A stretch of DNA of 64,000 bases from Isoptericola peretonis (GTDB taxonomy: Bacteria > Actinomycetota > Actinomycetes > Actinomycetales > Cellulomonadaceae). Location of the stretch: positions 124,001-188,000 of the forward strand of contig JALQCY010000001.1 in NCBI GenBank assembly GCA_023241745.1, given 5' to 3'. The notes below the pieces were generated by a model. The model saw only the letters and a list, made by a program, of their open reading frames with translations, was not told where the DNA came from and did no database searches. The position numbers and the translations under genes were made by a program. Shown here piece by piece: positions 37,529 through 45,265 of the stretch (positions within the stretch are counted from its first letter, which is position 1; every line of letters starts with the position of its first letter).

Positions 37529-37553
37529 ATCGCGGAAGCAGGTCTTCCGCGAT
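37529..37553. promoter_or_regulatory. Operator between WYL regulator and epoxide hydrolase gene
   Basis: ATCGCGGAAG-CAGGT-CTTCCGCGAT: perfect ten-base arms with a five-base spacer, filling the 55-base gap between the two divergent starts. The spacer length matches that of the palindrome beside the other WYL gene (25036-25066), although the arm sequences differ. Confidence 0.7.
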
Positions 37554-37571
37554 TCCTGACAGCCTGGAGGC

Positions 37572-38723
37572 ATGACGACGAACACCGCAGCCACCGCCCT
37601 CGTCCCCTTCCGCATCGACGTCCCGCAGGCCGACCTCGACGACCTGCGCGACCGCCTCGAGCGCACGCGCTGGCCGCTGGCCGTGCCCGGCCGCGACGAC
37701 CGCACGGACTTCAGCCGCGGCGTCCCGCTGCCGTACCTGCGCGAGCTCGCCGAGTACTGGCGCGACGGGTTCGACTGGCGCGCGCAGGAGGCGGCCCTGA
37801 ACGCGTACGAGCAGGTCACGACCGTCGTCGACGGCCAGACCTTCCACGTGCTGCACGCCCGCTCGGACGCCCCCGACGCGATCCCGCTGCTGCTGTGCCA
37901 CGGGTGGCCGGGGTCGTTCGTCGAGTACCAGCGCCTGATCCCGCTGCTGAGAGACGCGTTCCACGTCGTCGTGCCGTCGCTGCCCGGCTTCGGCTTCTCG
38001 ACCCCGCTGTCCGGCACCGGATGGGAGGTGGCCCGTACCACCGAGGCGTACGCCGAGATCATGACGCGGCTCGGCCACGACCGGTTCGCCGTGCACGGCA
38101 CCGACATCGGCGCGGGCACCACCGGCCGGCTCGCCGCGCTCTACCCGGAGCGCGTGATCGGCACCCACGTCGGCAGCGACGGCCGCTCGCTCGGGATGGT
38201 CGGCGACGCGTACCCGATGCCCGACGGGCTCACCGACGACGAGGTGGCGCAGATCGACGCGGTGCGCGAGGCGGACACCGCCGAGCACGGCTACTTCGAG
38301 ATGCAGAACCACCGCCCCGACACCATCGGGGCGGCGCTCACCGACTCCCCCGTCGCGCAGCTCGCGTGGATCGCCGAGAAGTTCCAGACCTGGACGAACC
38401 CGGCGTCCCGCACGCCGGACGAGGCCGTCGACCGCGACCAGCTGCTCACCAACGTGTCGCTGTACTGGTTCACGCGCAGCGGGGAGTCGAGCGCGCAGCT
38501 CTACTACGAGGCCTCGCACTCCGGCCTCGACTGGCTCTCGGCCTCCGACGTCCCCTCCGCCTGGTCCGTGTTCGACACGCACCCGCTGATGGCCAAGGTG
38601 TTCAACGGCTGGGGCGCGATCGACCGGTGGGTGGAGCACGCCGAGGGCGGCCACTTCCCCGCGATGGAGGAGCCGGAGCTGCTGGCGGCAGACCTGCGCG
38701 CGTTCTTCGCCGGCCGGTCATGA
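37572..38723 (+). CDS. Epoxide hydrolase, alpha/beta-hydrolase fold (EHN type)
   Basis: A 383-residue enzyme with the N-terminal epoxide hydrolase region (VPFRIDVPQADLDDLRDRLERTRWP, YLRELAEYWRDGFDWRAQEAALNAY) and the alpha/beta core. Oxyanion motif HGWPGSFVEYQRL, nucleophile elbow HGTDIGAGTTGRLAALYPE with Asp as nucleophile, LPGFGFSTP, and catalytic histidine in EGGHFPAMEEPELLAADL. Hydrolyses an epoxide to a diol; the natural substrate is unknown. ATG at 37572; the GGAGG sits only one base upstream, so initiation may rely on other features. Confidence 0.9.
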   Translation: MTTNTAATALVPFRIDVPQADLDDLRDRLERTRWPLAVPGRDDRTDFSRGVPLPYLRELAEYWRDGFDWRAQEAALNAYEQVTTVVDGQTFHVLHARSDAPDAIPLLLCHGWPGSFVEYQRLIPLLRDAFHVVVPSLPGFGFSTPLSGTGWEVARTTEAYAEIMTRLGHDRFAVHGTDIGAGTTGRLAALYPERVIGTHVGSDGRSLGMVGDAYPMPDGLTDDEVAQIDAVREADTAEHGYFEMQNHRPDTIGAALTDSPVAQLAWIAEKFQTWTNPASRTPDEAVDRDQLLTNVSLYWFTRSGESSAQLYYEASHSGLDWLSASDVPSAWSVFDTHPLMAKVFNGWGAIDRWVEHAEGGHFPAMEEPELLAADLRAFFAGRS

Positions 38724-38736
38724 CGGCCTGACGGCG

Positions 38737-40356
38737 TCACCGTGCGCGGACGACCCGCCCCTCGTCCCAGACGGGCTCCGGCGTCTCGCGCACGGTGCCG
38801 TCGGCGCCGAACACGAGGAACCGGTCGAACGAGCGCGCGAACCAGCGGTCGTGCGTCACGGCGAGCACGGTGCCGTCGAAGGCCTCCAGCCCTTCCTGGA
38901 GCGCCTCGGCGCTCGCGAGGTCGAGGTTGTCCGTGGGCTCGTCGAGCAGCAGCGCGGTACAGCCCGCGAGCTCGAGCAGCAGGATCTGGAACCTCGCCTG
39001 CTGCCCGCCGGAGAGCCGGTCGAACGCGCGGTCCGCGGCGACGGTCAGCTCGTAGCGGCGCAGCACCGACATCGCGGCCCCGCGGTCGCGGGCGTGGTCC
39101 TCCCAGAGGATCTGGGTGAGCGTGCGCCCGAACAGCTCGGGATGGGCGTGGGTCTGCGCGAAGACGCCGGGCACGACGCGGGCGCCGAGCCGCCACTCGC
39201 CCGTGTGCGCGACGTCGTCGCCGCCGAGCATGCGCAGGAAGTGCGACTTTCCCGAGCCGTTCGACCCGAGGACGGCCACGCGCTCGCCGTAGAAGACCTC
39301 GAGGTCGAACGGCTGCATCAGGCCGGTCAGCCCCAGCTGCTCGCAGGTGAGCGCGCGCACCCCGGTGCGGCCGCCGCGCAGGCGCATGCGGATGTCCTGC
39401 TCGCGGGGCGGCTCGGGCGGCGGGCCCGCCTCCTCGAACTTGCGCAGCCGCGTCTGCGCGGCGCGGTAGCGCGACGCCATCGCGTCGCTGTTGGCCGCCG
39501 CCTGCCTGAGCTCGCGGACGAGACGCACGAGCTGGGCGTGCTTCTCGTCCCAGCGCCGGCGCAGCTCCTCGAACCGCTCGAACCGCTCCCGCCGCGCCTC
39601 GTGGAACGTGGCGAAGCCCCCGCCGTGCACCCATGCGTCGGCGCCCGAGGGGGCGGGCTCGAGCGAGACGATGCGGTCCGCGACGCGCGCGAGCAGCTCC
39701 CGGTCGTGGGAGACGAACAGGACGGTCTTGCGGGTGGCCCGCAGCTGGTCCTCGAGCCACCGCTTGCCGGGCACGTCGAGGTAGTTGTCCGGCTCGTCGA
39801 GCAGCAGCACCTCGTCCGGGCCGCGCAGCAGCGCCTCCAGGACGAGCCGCTTCTGCTCCCCGCCCGAGAGGGTGCGCACCTCGCGCCAGCGGGCCTGCTC
39901 GTACGGCACGCCGAGGGCGGCCACGGTGCACACGTCCCACAGCGTCTCGGCCTCGTACCCCTGCGCCTCGGCCCAGTCGGCGAGCGCCTGCGCGTACGCG
40001 AGCTGCGCGGGCTCGTCGTCGGTCTCCATGATCGCCAGCTCGGCCGCGTCGACGGCGCGGGCGGCGTCGCGGACCCGGGGCGGCGCGACGGCGGCGAGCA
40101 GATCGCGCACGGTCGTCTCGTCGCGCACGGAGCCGACGAACTGCCGCATGACGCCGAGCCCGCCCGTGACGACGACGGCACCCGCCTGCGGCGCCAGGTC
40201 GCCCGACAGCAACCGCAGGAGCGTCGTCTTCCCGGAGCCGTTGGGGCCCACGAGGGCGGTGGCGCTGCCCTCCGGCACACGGAACGACACGTCGTCGAGC
40301 AGCGTGCGACCGTCGGGCAGCACGTGCTCGACGTGCGCCACCTCGAGATGACCCAT
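38737..40356 (-). CDS. ABC-F family ATPase
   Basis: Soluble twin-ATPase of 539 residues without membrane spans, of the ABC-F group that acts on the ribosome (translation factor or antibiotic protection). NBD1 has Walker A GPNGSGKTTLL, signature LSGGEQKRLVLEALL and Walker B DEVLLLDEPDNYLD. The linker is a charged helical pair (EARRERFERFEELRRRWDEKHAQLVRLVRELRQAAANSDAMASRYRAAQTRLRKFEEAG). NBD2 has GSNGSGKSHFLRML (unusual GKSH), LSGGQQARFQILLLEL and LLLDEPTDNLD. ATG at 40356; the open frame extends upstream but without a start or site that fits. Role in resistance cannot be told from sequence. Confidence 0.9.
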   Translation of the reverse strand: MGHLEVAHVEHVLPDGRTLLDDVSFRVPEGSATALVGPNGSGKTTLLRLLSGDLAPQAGAVVVTGGLGVMRQFVGSVRDETTVRDLLAAVAPPRVRDAARAVDAAELAIMETDDEPAQLAYAQALADWAEAQGYEAETLWDVCTVAALGVPYEQARWREVRTLSGGEQKRLVLEALLRGPDEVLLLDEPDNYLDVPGKRWLEDQLRATRKTVLFVSHDRELLARVADRIVSLEPAPSGADAWVHGGGFATFHEARRERFERFEELRRRWDEKHAQLVRLVRELRQAAANSDAMASRYRAAQTRLRKFEEAGPPPEPPREQDIRMRLRGGRTGVRALTCEQLGLTGLMQPFDLEVFYGERVAVLGSNGSGKSHFLRMLGGDDVAHTGEWRLGARVVPGVFAQTHAHPELFGRTLTQILWEDHARDRGAAMSVLRRYELTVAADRAFDRLSGGQQARFQILLLELAGCTALLLDEPTDNLDLASAEALQEGLEAFDGTVLAVTHDRWFARSFDRFLVFGADGTVRETPEPVWDEGRVVRAR

Positions 40357-40457
40357 GCCGCGCACGCTGCCCGACCGGGCCCCGCCCCGCAAGGCATTTC
40401 CGCCCGGACCGCGGACGGGGCCGCGCTCTGTCGGGCCGGTGTTGTTGACTGTCCCCC

Positions 40458-40769
40458 GTGACCGACGCGAATCCCGACGCGACCAACGACGCGCCCACCA
40501 CACCGCCCGACCTGCCAGCCGACGTCGCCGCCCTGAGCTACGAGGAGGCGCGCGACGAGCTGGTCGAGGTCGTCGCCCGCCTCGAGGCGGGCAGCGAGCC
40601 GCTCGAGGCCTCGCTCGCCCTGTGGGAGCGCGGGGAGGCGCTGGCGGCCCGCTGCCAGCAGTGGCTCGACGGAGCACGGCAGCGCCTCGCGGCCGCGCAG
40701 GCGGGCGCGACGGCCGGCGCCGGCACGGACGCGGGCACTGGCACGGACACCGACGAGGACCTCGCGTGA
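40458..40769 (+). CDS. xseB: Exodeoxyribonuclease VII small subunit
   Basis: A 103-residue XseB. Core [54 protein letters not shown] is the family pattern; the N- and C-termini are low-complexity (Asp/Thr/Ala-Gly). Longer than the usual 75-85 residues because of these tails. GTG at 40458. It overlaps the PfkB kinase gene by GTGA. Its usual upstream partner xseA ends at 36582. Confidence 0.92.
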   Translation: MTDANPDATNDAPTTPPDLPADVAALSYEEARDELVEVVARLEAGSEPLEASLALWERGEALAARCQQWLDGARQRLAAAQAGATAGAGTDAGTGTDTDEDLA

Positions 40770-41767
40770 GCGGGCACGTCCTCGCCGTCGGCGAGGCGCT
40801 GGTCGACGTCGTGCACCAGCCCGACGGGTCCAGCGAGGAGCACCCGGGCGGCAGCCTGGCCAACGTGGCCCTCACGCTCGGCCGCCTCGGGCGCGACGTG
40901 CGGCTCGCGACGTGGCTCGGTCGGGACGCGCGCGGCGACGACGTGCGGGCCTGGCTCGCCCGGTCTCGCGTGGCGCTCGCGCCGGGCAGCGACGGCGCGG
41001 GGCGCACGAGCGTCGCGCAGGCCACGCTCGACGACACGGGCGCCGCGACCTACGAGTTCGACCTCGAGTGGCAGGTGCCCGCGGGCATCACTGCCACCGC
41101 GGAGACCCTCGCCGTCCACACGGGCTCGATCGCGGCCATGCTCGGCCCCGGCGACGCCGCCGTGCGGAGCCTGGTGGAGTCGTCCCGGGCGACGTCGACG
41201 ATCACCTACGACCCGAACGCGCGCCCTGCGTTGATGGGCGACGCCGCCGCCGTGCGTCCGCGCGTCGAGGGGCTGGTGGCGCTGGCCGACGTGGTGAAGG
41301 TCAGCGACGAGGACCTGGACTGGCTCGCGCCGGGCACCGACCCGCTCGACGTGGCACGCGCCTGGCAGCGCTCCGGGCCGGCCGTCGTGGTCGTGACGTT
41401 CGGCGGCGAGGGCGCCACGGCGGTCACGGCCGCGGGCGAGGTGACGGTCGCGGCCCCGCGGGTCGACGTGGTGGACACGGTCGGAGCGGGCGACTCGTTC
41501 ATGGGCGCCCTGCTGGACTGGCTGTGGGGCGCGGACCTCCTGGGCGCCGACCGCCGCGAGGCCCTGCGCGCCATCGACCGTGCGGCGACGGCACGGATGC
41601 TCGTGCGCGCCGTGGCCGTGGCCGCCGTGACCGTCTCCCGCGCCGGCGCGAACCCGCCGTGGCCGACGGACCTGGTCGGCCCCGACCGGGTGCGGTTTGC
41701 CGGCCCGGACCGCGAGGGCGTCGCGGGCCCCGAGAAGACCCTTGGAGAGGTGGAGGAGACCCGATGA
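40766..41767 (+). CDS. PfkB family carbohydrate kinase, fructokinase-like
   Basis: Sugar kinase of 333 residues in the ribokinase/PfkB family. [46 protein letters not shown] is the N-terminal signature; [18 protein letters not shown] is the C-terminal signature with the catalytic Asp in GAGD. NPNAR-like [10 protein letters not shown] and [11 protein letters not shown] bind the nucleotide. Fructose or a related ketose is likely. GTG at 40766 overlaps the xseB stop codon; the ATG of the carbonic anhydrase gene overlaps its own stop codon, so the three genes are coupled. It has an extra C-terminal tail of about 35 residues. Confidence 0.88.
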   Translation: MSGHVLAVGEALVDVVHQPDGSSEEHPGGSLANVALTLGRLGRDVRLATWLGRDARGDDVRAWLARSRVALAPGSDGAGRTSVAQATLDDTGAATYEFDLEWQVPAGITATAETLAVHTGSIAAMLGPGDAAVRSLVESSRATSTITYDPNARPALMGDAAAVRPRVEGLVALADVVKVSDEDLDWLAPGTDPLDVARAWQRSGPAVVVVTFGGEGATAVTAAGEVTVAAPRVDVVDTVGAGDSFMGALLDWLWGADLLGADRREALRAIDRAATARMLVRAVAVAAVTVSRAGANPPWPTDLVGPDRVRFAGPDREGVAGPEKTLGEVEETR

Positions 41768-42396
41768 CCCCGTCGGAGGCATGGGCGCGGCTGCGCGCCG
41801 GCAACGCCCGGTTCGTGCAGGACACGCCGGAGCACCCCGACCAGGACGCCGTGCGGCGCCGTGAGCTGCGCACGGTGCAGCACCCGCACACGGTGATCTT
41901 CGGCTGCTCGGACTCCCGGGTCGCCGCCGAGATCATCTTCGACCAGGGGCTGGGCGACGTCTTCGTGGTGCGCACCGCCGGCCACGTGGTGGACACGACC
42001 GTGCTGGGGTCGATCGAGTACGGCACCGAGGTGCTGCACACGCCGCTCGTGGTCGTGCTGGGGCACGACTCGTGCGGGGCGGTCGCCGCCACGGCCCACA
42101 CGCTCGCCACGGGCGAGCAGCCGCCCGGGTTCGTGCGGGCGGTGGTGGACAAGGTCATCCCGTCGGTGGCGGAGCTCACCAGCCGCCACGGGCTCACCCA
42201 CCCGATCGACCCGGACGTGCTGCGCACCGAGCACGTCAAGCACACCGTCGCGCTGCTGCGCGGCTACTCGGCCGCGATCGCCACGGCGATCGACGCCGGC
42301 CGCCTGGCCGTGGTCGGGGTCGTCTACGACCTGGAGGACGGCAGCGCCCGCCTCGTGGCGGTCGACGGCGAGATCGGCGAGCAGCCCGCGGCCTGA
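41764..42396 (+). CDS. Beta-class carbonic anhydrase
   Basis: Zinc enzyme of 210 residues interconverting CO2 and bicarbonate. Zinc ligands are in CSDSRVAAEIIFD (Cys, with the Asp/Arg dyad) and in LGHDSCGAV (His and Cys). AGHVVDTTVLGSIEYGTEVL follows the usual pattern. ATG at 41764 overlaps the kinase stop codon (ATGA). Supplies bicarbonate to carboxylases; no dedicated partner gene is adjacent. Confidence 0.94.
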   Translation: MTPSEAWARLRAGNARFVQDTPEHPDQDAVRRRELRTVQHPHTVIFGCSDSRVAAEIIFDQGLGDVFVVRTAGHVVDTTVLGSIEYGTEVLHTPLVVVLGHDSCGAVAATAHTLATGEQPPGFVRAVVDKVIPSVAELTSRHGLTHPIDPDVLRTEHVKHTVALLRGYSAAIATAIDAGRLAVVGVVYDLEDGSARLVAVDGEIGEQPAA

Positions 42397-42416
42397 CGGT
42401 AGCCTCCGACCTGCCG

Positions 42417-42977
42417 TCAGGCCCGCGCGGCGGCCGCCAGCAGCCGCCGCACGGTGCCGAGGGTCCGCGTGGAGGCCACGCCGCCGGTGAAGCGCTCGAC
42501 CGCGGAGTTCGGGTCGCCGCCGGACCCCGGCCCGCCGCGCACCACCCCGAGCACGACGCCCGGTCGCGCCGCGACGAGGTCGAGCAGGTCACGGGGGTCG
42601 GTCCACGGCAGGTCCACGGGCAGCGGCTCGCCGCCGTCCACGAACGTCAGCGTCTCGCGGTAGGTCCGCTCGTCGCGGGTGAGCGCGAACGGGTCGCCGT
42701 CGATGGCCGCGGCGACGTCGCCGAGCGAGCGCACCAGCGCGACGTGCGTGTACGCCGACCGCTCGGCCAGGCGCGGCGCGGCGTCCCGGACCACGCGGTC
42801 CGCGGCGTCGTCGTCCGGCGCGTCCCCCAGGTCGAGCAGCACCGTGCCGTTGGTCTGGAACGACCGCACGGCGCGCGCCCCCGCCTCCAGCAGGGCCGTC
42901 TCGAGCTCCGCACGGACGGGGCTGCCCCGGTGCCCCAGGTTCATCGCCCGGTAGAAGGCGGCATGGGTGAAGGTCAC
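42417..42977 (-). CDS. DUF1697 family protein (first copy)
   Basis: A 186-residue protein with the DUF1697 outline: N-terminal [43 protein letters not shown] (members usually have LLRGVNVGG...NSGNV), central ...[19 protein letters not shown] and a C-terminal [19 protein letters not shown] (members usually end ...TTRNWNTVxKL). It has diverged from the second copy at 48265-48822. Function unknown. ATG at 42977, transcribed divergently from fumC. Confidence 0.75.
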   Translation of the reverse strand: MTFTHAAFYRAMNLGHRGSPVRAELETALLEAGARAVRSFQTNGTVLLDLGDAPDDDAADRVVRDAAPRLAERSAYTHVALVRSLGDVAAAIDGDPFALTRDERTYRETLTFVDGGEPLPVDLPWTDPRDLLDLVAARPGVVLGVVRGGPGSGGDPNSAVERFTGGVASTRTLGTVRRLLAAAARA

Positions 42978-43060
42978 GCCGCGATCCTCCCCCGCGGCAC
43001 CGACACCGGAGTGACCCGCCTCACGGCGGAGCGCCCGCCGGGGTGCGGCACGATAGAGGC

Positions 43061-44497
43061 ATGACTTCCGACACCGTCGTCCCCGGCGCGTCCGGCGCGG
43101 GCGAGACCGAGTTCCGCATCGAGCACGACACGATGGGCGAGGTGCGCGTGCCGGCGCACGCCCTCTACCGCGCGCAGACGCAGCGGGCCGTGGAGAACTT
43201 CCCCATCTCCGGCACCACGCTCGAGCGGGGGCACATCGAGGCCCTGGCCCGCATCAAGAAGGCCGCCGCCCGTGCGAACGCGGAGCTCGGCGTGCTGGAC
43301 CAGGACGTGGCCGACGCGATCGTCGCCGCCGCCGACGAGGTCGCCTCGGGCGCCCACGACGCGCACTTCCCCGTCGACGTGTTCCAGACCGGCTCCGGCA
43401 CGTCGTCGAACATGAACACCAACGAGGTGCTCGCCACGCTGGCCACGCGCTCGCTCGGCAAGGACGTGCACCCGAACGACCACGTCAACGCCTCGCAGTC
43501 GTCCAACGACGTCTTCCCCACGTCGGTGCACGTGGCCGCGACGGCGGCGGCGATCCACGACCTGATCCCGGGCCTGAAGCACCTGGCCGACGCGCTGGGT
43601 GCCAAGGCCGACGAGTACGCGACGGTCGTGAAGTCGGGCCGCACCCACCTCATGGACGCCACCCCGGTGACCCTCGGGCAGGAGTTCGGCGGCTACGCGG
43701 CGGCGATCCGCTACGGCATCGAGCGGGTCGAGGCGGCGCTGCCCCGCGCGGCCGAGGTCCCCCTGGGTGGCACGGCCGTCGGCACCGGCATCAACACGCC
43801 CGCCGGCTTCCCCCAGCGCGTCATCGAGCTGCTGCGCGAGGACACCGGCCTGCCGCTGACCGAGGCGCGCGACCACTTCGAGGCGCAGTCGGCGCGTGAC
43901 GGCCTCGTCGAGCTGTCGGGCGCACTGCGCACCATCGCCGTCTCGCTCACCAAGATCTGCAACGACCTGCGCTGGATGGGCTCCGGCCCGAACACCGGCC
44001 TGGGCGAGATCGCGATCCCCGACCTGCAGCCGGGCTCCTCGATCATGCCGGGCAAGGTCAACCCCGTGATCCCCGAGGCGGTGCTCATGGTGGCCGCCCG
44101 CGTGATCGGCAACGACGCCACTGTCGCGTGGGCCGGGGCCAGCGGCTCGTTCGAGCTCAACGTGCAGATCCCGGTCATCGCGCAGGGCGTGCTCGAGTCG
44201 ACCCGCCTGCTCGCGAACGCCTCGCGCGTACTCGCCGACAAGACGGTCGCGGGGATCACGGCCAACGTCGACCGGGCCCGCGCGTTCGCCGAGTCCTCGC
44301 CGTCGATCGTCACGCCGCTCAACCGCGTGATCGGCTACGAGGCCGCGGCGAAGGTCGCGAAGCACTCGGTCAAGCAGGGCATCACCGTGCGCGAGGCCGT
44401 GGTCGACCTCGGCTTCGTCGAGCGCGGCGAGGTCACGGAGGCGCAACTGGACTCCGCCCTCGACGTCCTGAAGATGACAAAGCCCCCGCAGGCCTGA
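43061..44497 (+). CDS. fumC: Class II fumarate hydratase
   Basis: Oxygen-stable, iron-independent fumarase of 478 residues (TCA cycle, fumarate to malate). Active-site segments: [54 protein letters not shown], and the superfamily signature [18 protein letters not shown] at 43061 has AGAGG directly upstream; GTG at 43043 would add six residues. Because it carries no Fe-S cluster, this isozyme suits iron limitation, which is notable given the iron-box element downstream at 44582. Confidence 0.95.
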   Translation: MTSDTVVPGASGAGETEFRIEHDTMGEVRVPAHALYRAQTQRAVENFPISGTTLERGHIEALARIKKAAARANAELGVLDQDVADAIVAAADEVASGAHDAHFPVDVFQTGSGTSSNMNTNEVLATLATRSLGKDVHPNDHVNASQSSNDVFPTSVHVAATAAAIHDLIPGLKHLADALGAKADEYATVVKSGRTHLMDATPVTLGQEFGGYAAAIRYGIERVEAALPRAAEVPLGGTAVGTGINTPAGFPQRVIELLREDTGLPLTEARDHFEAQSARDGLVELSGALRTIAVSLTKICNDLRWMGSGPNTGLGEIAIPDLQPGSSIMPGKVNPVIPEAVLMVAARVIGNDATVAWAGASGSFELNVQIPVIAQGVLESTRLLANASRVLADKTVAGITANVDRARAFAESSPSIVTPLNRVIGYEAAAKVAKHSVKQGITVREAVVDLGFVERGEVTEAQLDSALDVLKMTKPPQA

Positions 44498-44518
44498 CGC
44501 TTCACCTGCTCGACGGTC

Positions 44519-44556
44519 GCGACGGCGGCGGTCCCCTTCCGGGCCGCCGCCGTCGC
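44519..44556 (+). terminator. fumC terminator
   Basis: Perfect 13-bp stem (GCGACGGCGGCGG and complement) with a 12-base loop, starting 22 bases after the fumC stop codon and followed by CGTCTTCTC. It separates fumC from the downstream iron-box element. Confidence 0.8.
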
Positions 44557-44581
44557 CGTCTTCTCACGCACCGGAACTGGG

Positions 44582-44600
44582 ATTGGTAAGGCTAACCTCA
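44582..44600 (+). promoter_or_regulatory. IdeR/DtxR-type iron box
   Basis: ATTGGTAAGGCTAACCTCA matches 15 of 19 positions of the known IdeR/DtxR operator TTAGGTTAGGCTAACCTAA, including the whole core AGGCTAACCT. It covers the -35 box and most of the spacer of the promoter at 44583-44611, the position for repression by iron-loaded regulator. No protein-coding gene begins after it on either strand. Confidence 0.7.
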
Positions 44601-44611
44601 CCTGCTAGTGT
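44583..44611 (+). promoter_or_regulatory. Promoter of the putative iron-responsive RNA
   Basis: TTGGTA (44583-44588), 17-base spacer, TAGTGT (44606-44611). The predicted transcription start is 44617-44618, the base of the stem-loop that follows. Confidence 0.6.
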
Positions 44612-44616
44612 CGGCG

Positions 44617-44687
44617 CTACGCGGGGAGGCGCCCTCGGGGCGCGGGGCTGGGGGGTTCCACCTGACTGCGGCGCCTCCCCGCGCAGC
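44617..44687 (+). ncRNA. Putative iron-regulated small RNA
   Basis: Downstream of the iron-box promoter is a single large hairpin: 14 perfect base pairs (CGCGGGGAGGCGCC, 44620-44633, with GGCGCCTCCCCGCG, 44670-44683), extended by three further pairs after one A-C mismatch (GCT 44616-44618 with AGC 44685-44687). The 36-base loop (44634-44669) is G-rich at first (GGGGCGCGGGGCTGGGGGG) and ends TTCCACCTGACTGC; CCACCT could pair with AGGTGG-type ribosome binding sites. There is no ATG or GTG with a ribosome site. The 3' end is unknown; it may be the stem itself or extend antisense into the marR gene. Iron-repressed small RNAs with IdeR boxes are known in other actinobacteria (MrsI of mycobacteria). 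Identity here is inference. Confidence 0.5.
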
Positions 44688-44705
44688 ACGCGGCTCGGCG
44701 ACGGG

Positions 44706-45233
44706 TCAGTAGTCGCGCGGGTCCAGCCGGCGCAGCACGACGGCGAGGAGCCGGCCGAGCTCGGCACGCTCGTCCTGGGACAGGTCCGCCAGCGCCGCGC
44801 GCTCGTGCTCGATCTGCCGGGGGAACAGCTCGTCGACGAGCGCCTCCCCCGCCGCGGTCAGCGCCACCAGGACCCCACGCTTGTCCCGCTCGTGCACGGC
44901 GCGCTCCACCAGCCCGGCACGCTCCAGCCGGTCGAGCCGCTTGGTGATCGACGCCCCGGGCGAGCCCGTCATCGTGGTGATCTCCCCCGCCCGCAGCGGC
45001 CGGCCGGAGCGGCGCAGCGCGGTGAGGAGATCGAGCTCGGCGCGGGTGACGTCGCGGGCGGCGAGGTCGTCGGCGAGCTCGGCCTCCAGGAGCGCCGCGA
45101 TCCGGCGCGTCCGCGCGCCGACCTCGGCCGGAGAGGTGTCGACCCCGGGCAGCCGCTCGGCCCACTGCGCACGCACGCGCTGGATGTAGTCCACGGTGAC
45201 CAGGATAGAGGTCACACCCTCGACTGCTTCCAT
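44706..45233 (-). CDS. MarR family transcriptional regulator
   Basis: A 175-residue winged-helix regulator. The wHTH core is DVTRAELDLLTALRRSGRPLRAGEITTMTGSPGASITKRLDRLERAGLVERAVHERDKRGVLVALTAAGEALVDELF. ATG at 45233 has AGGTAA eight bases upstream; a GTG at 45191 (VDYIQRV) is an alternative lacking a site. It is divergent from the FUSC-family gene, whose -10 box lies in the same dyad as this start codon, so it is likely a repressor of that transporter and of itself. The ligand may be an aromatic compound or drug, by analogy. Confidence 0.88.
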   Translation of the reverse strand: MEAVEGVTSILVTVDYIQRVRAQWAERLPGVDTSPAEVGARTRRIAALLEAELADDLAARDVTRAELDLLTALRRSGRPLRAGEITTMTGSPGASITKRLDRLERAGLVERAVHERDKRGVLVALTAAGEALVDELFPRQIEHERAALADLSQDERAELGRLLAVVLRRLDPRDY

Positions 45234-45259
45234 GATGATTTACCTGTGAACTATCATGG
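45230..45259. promoter_or_regulatory. MarR operator and leaderless promoter of the FUSC gene
   Basis: Dyad CCATGAT-N16-ATCATGG. The right arm contains the plus-strand -10 box TATCAT (45252-45257), eight bases before the ATG of the FUSC gene; the left arm contains the start codon of marR. A second repeat, GTGACC-N8-GGTCAC, lies at about 45197-45216 inside the marR 5' end. Confidence 0.55.
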
Positions 45260-45265
45260 CGCCCA

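Noticed and set aside
38737..40356. Calling the ABC-F protein an antibiotic-resistance factor
   Set aside because: ABC-F proteins include housekeeping translation factors; the linker does not settle which group it belongs to.
44616..44687. Reading the long hairpin as a simple terminator of the marR gene
   Set aside because: A 36-base loop is too long for a usual terminator, and its foot coincides with the +1 predicted from an independent iron-box promoter. Not fully excluded, hence the moderate confidence.
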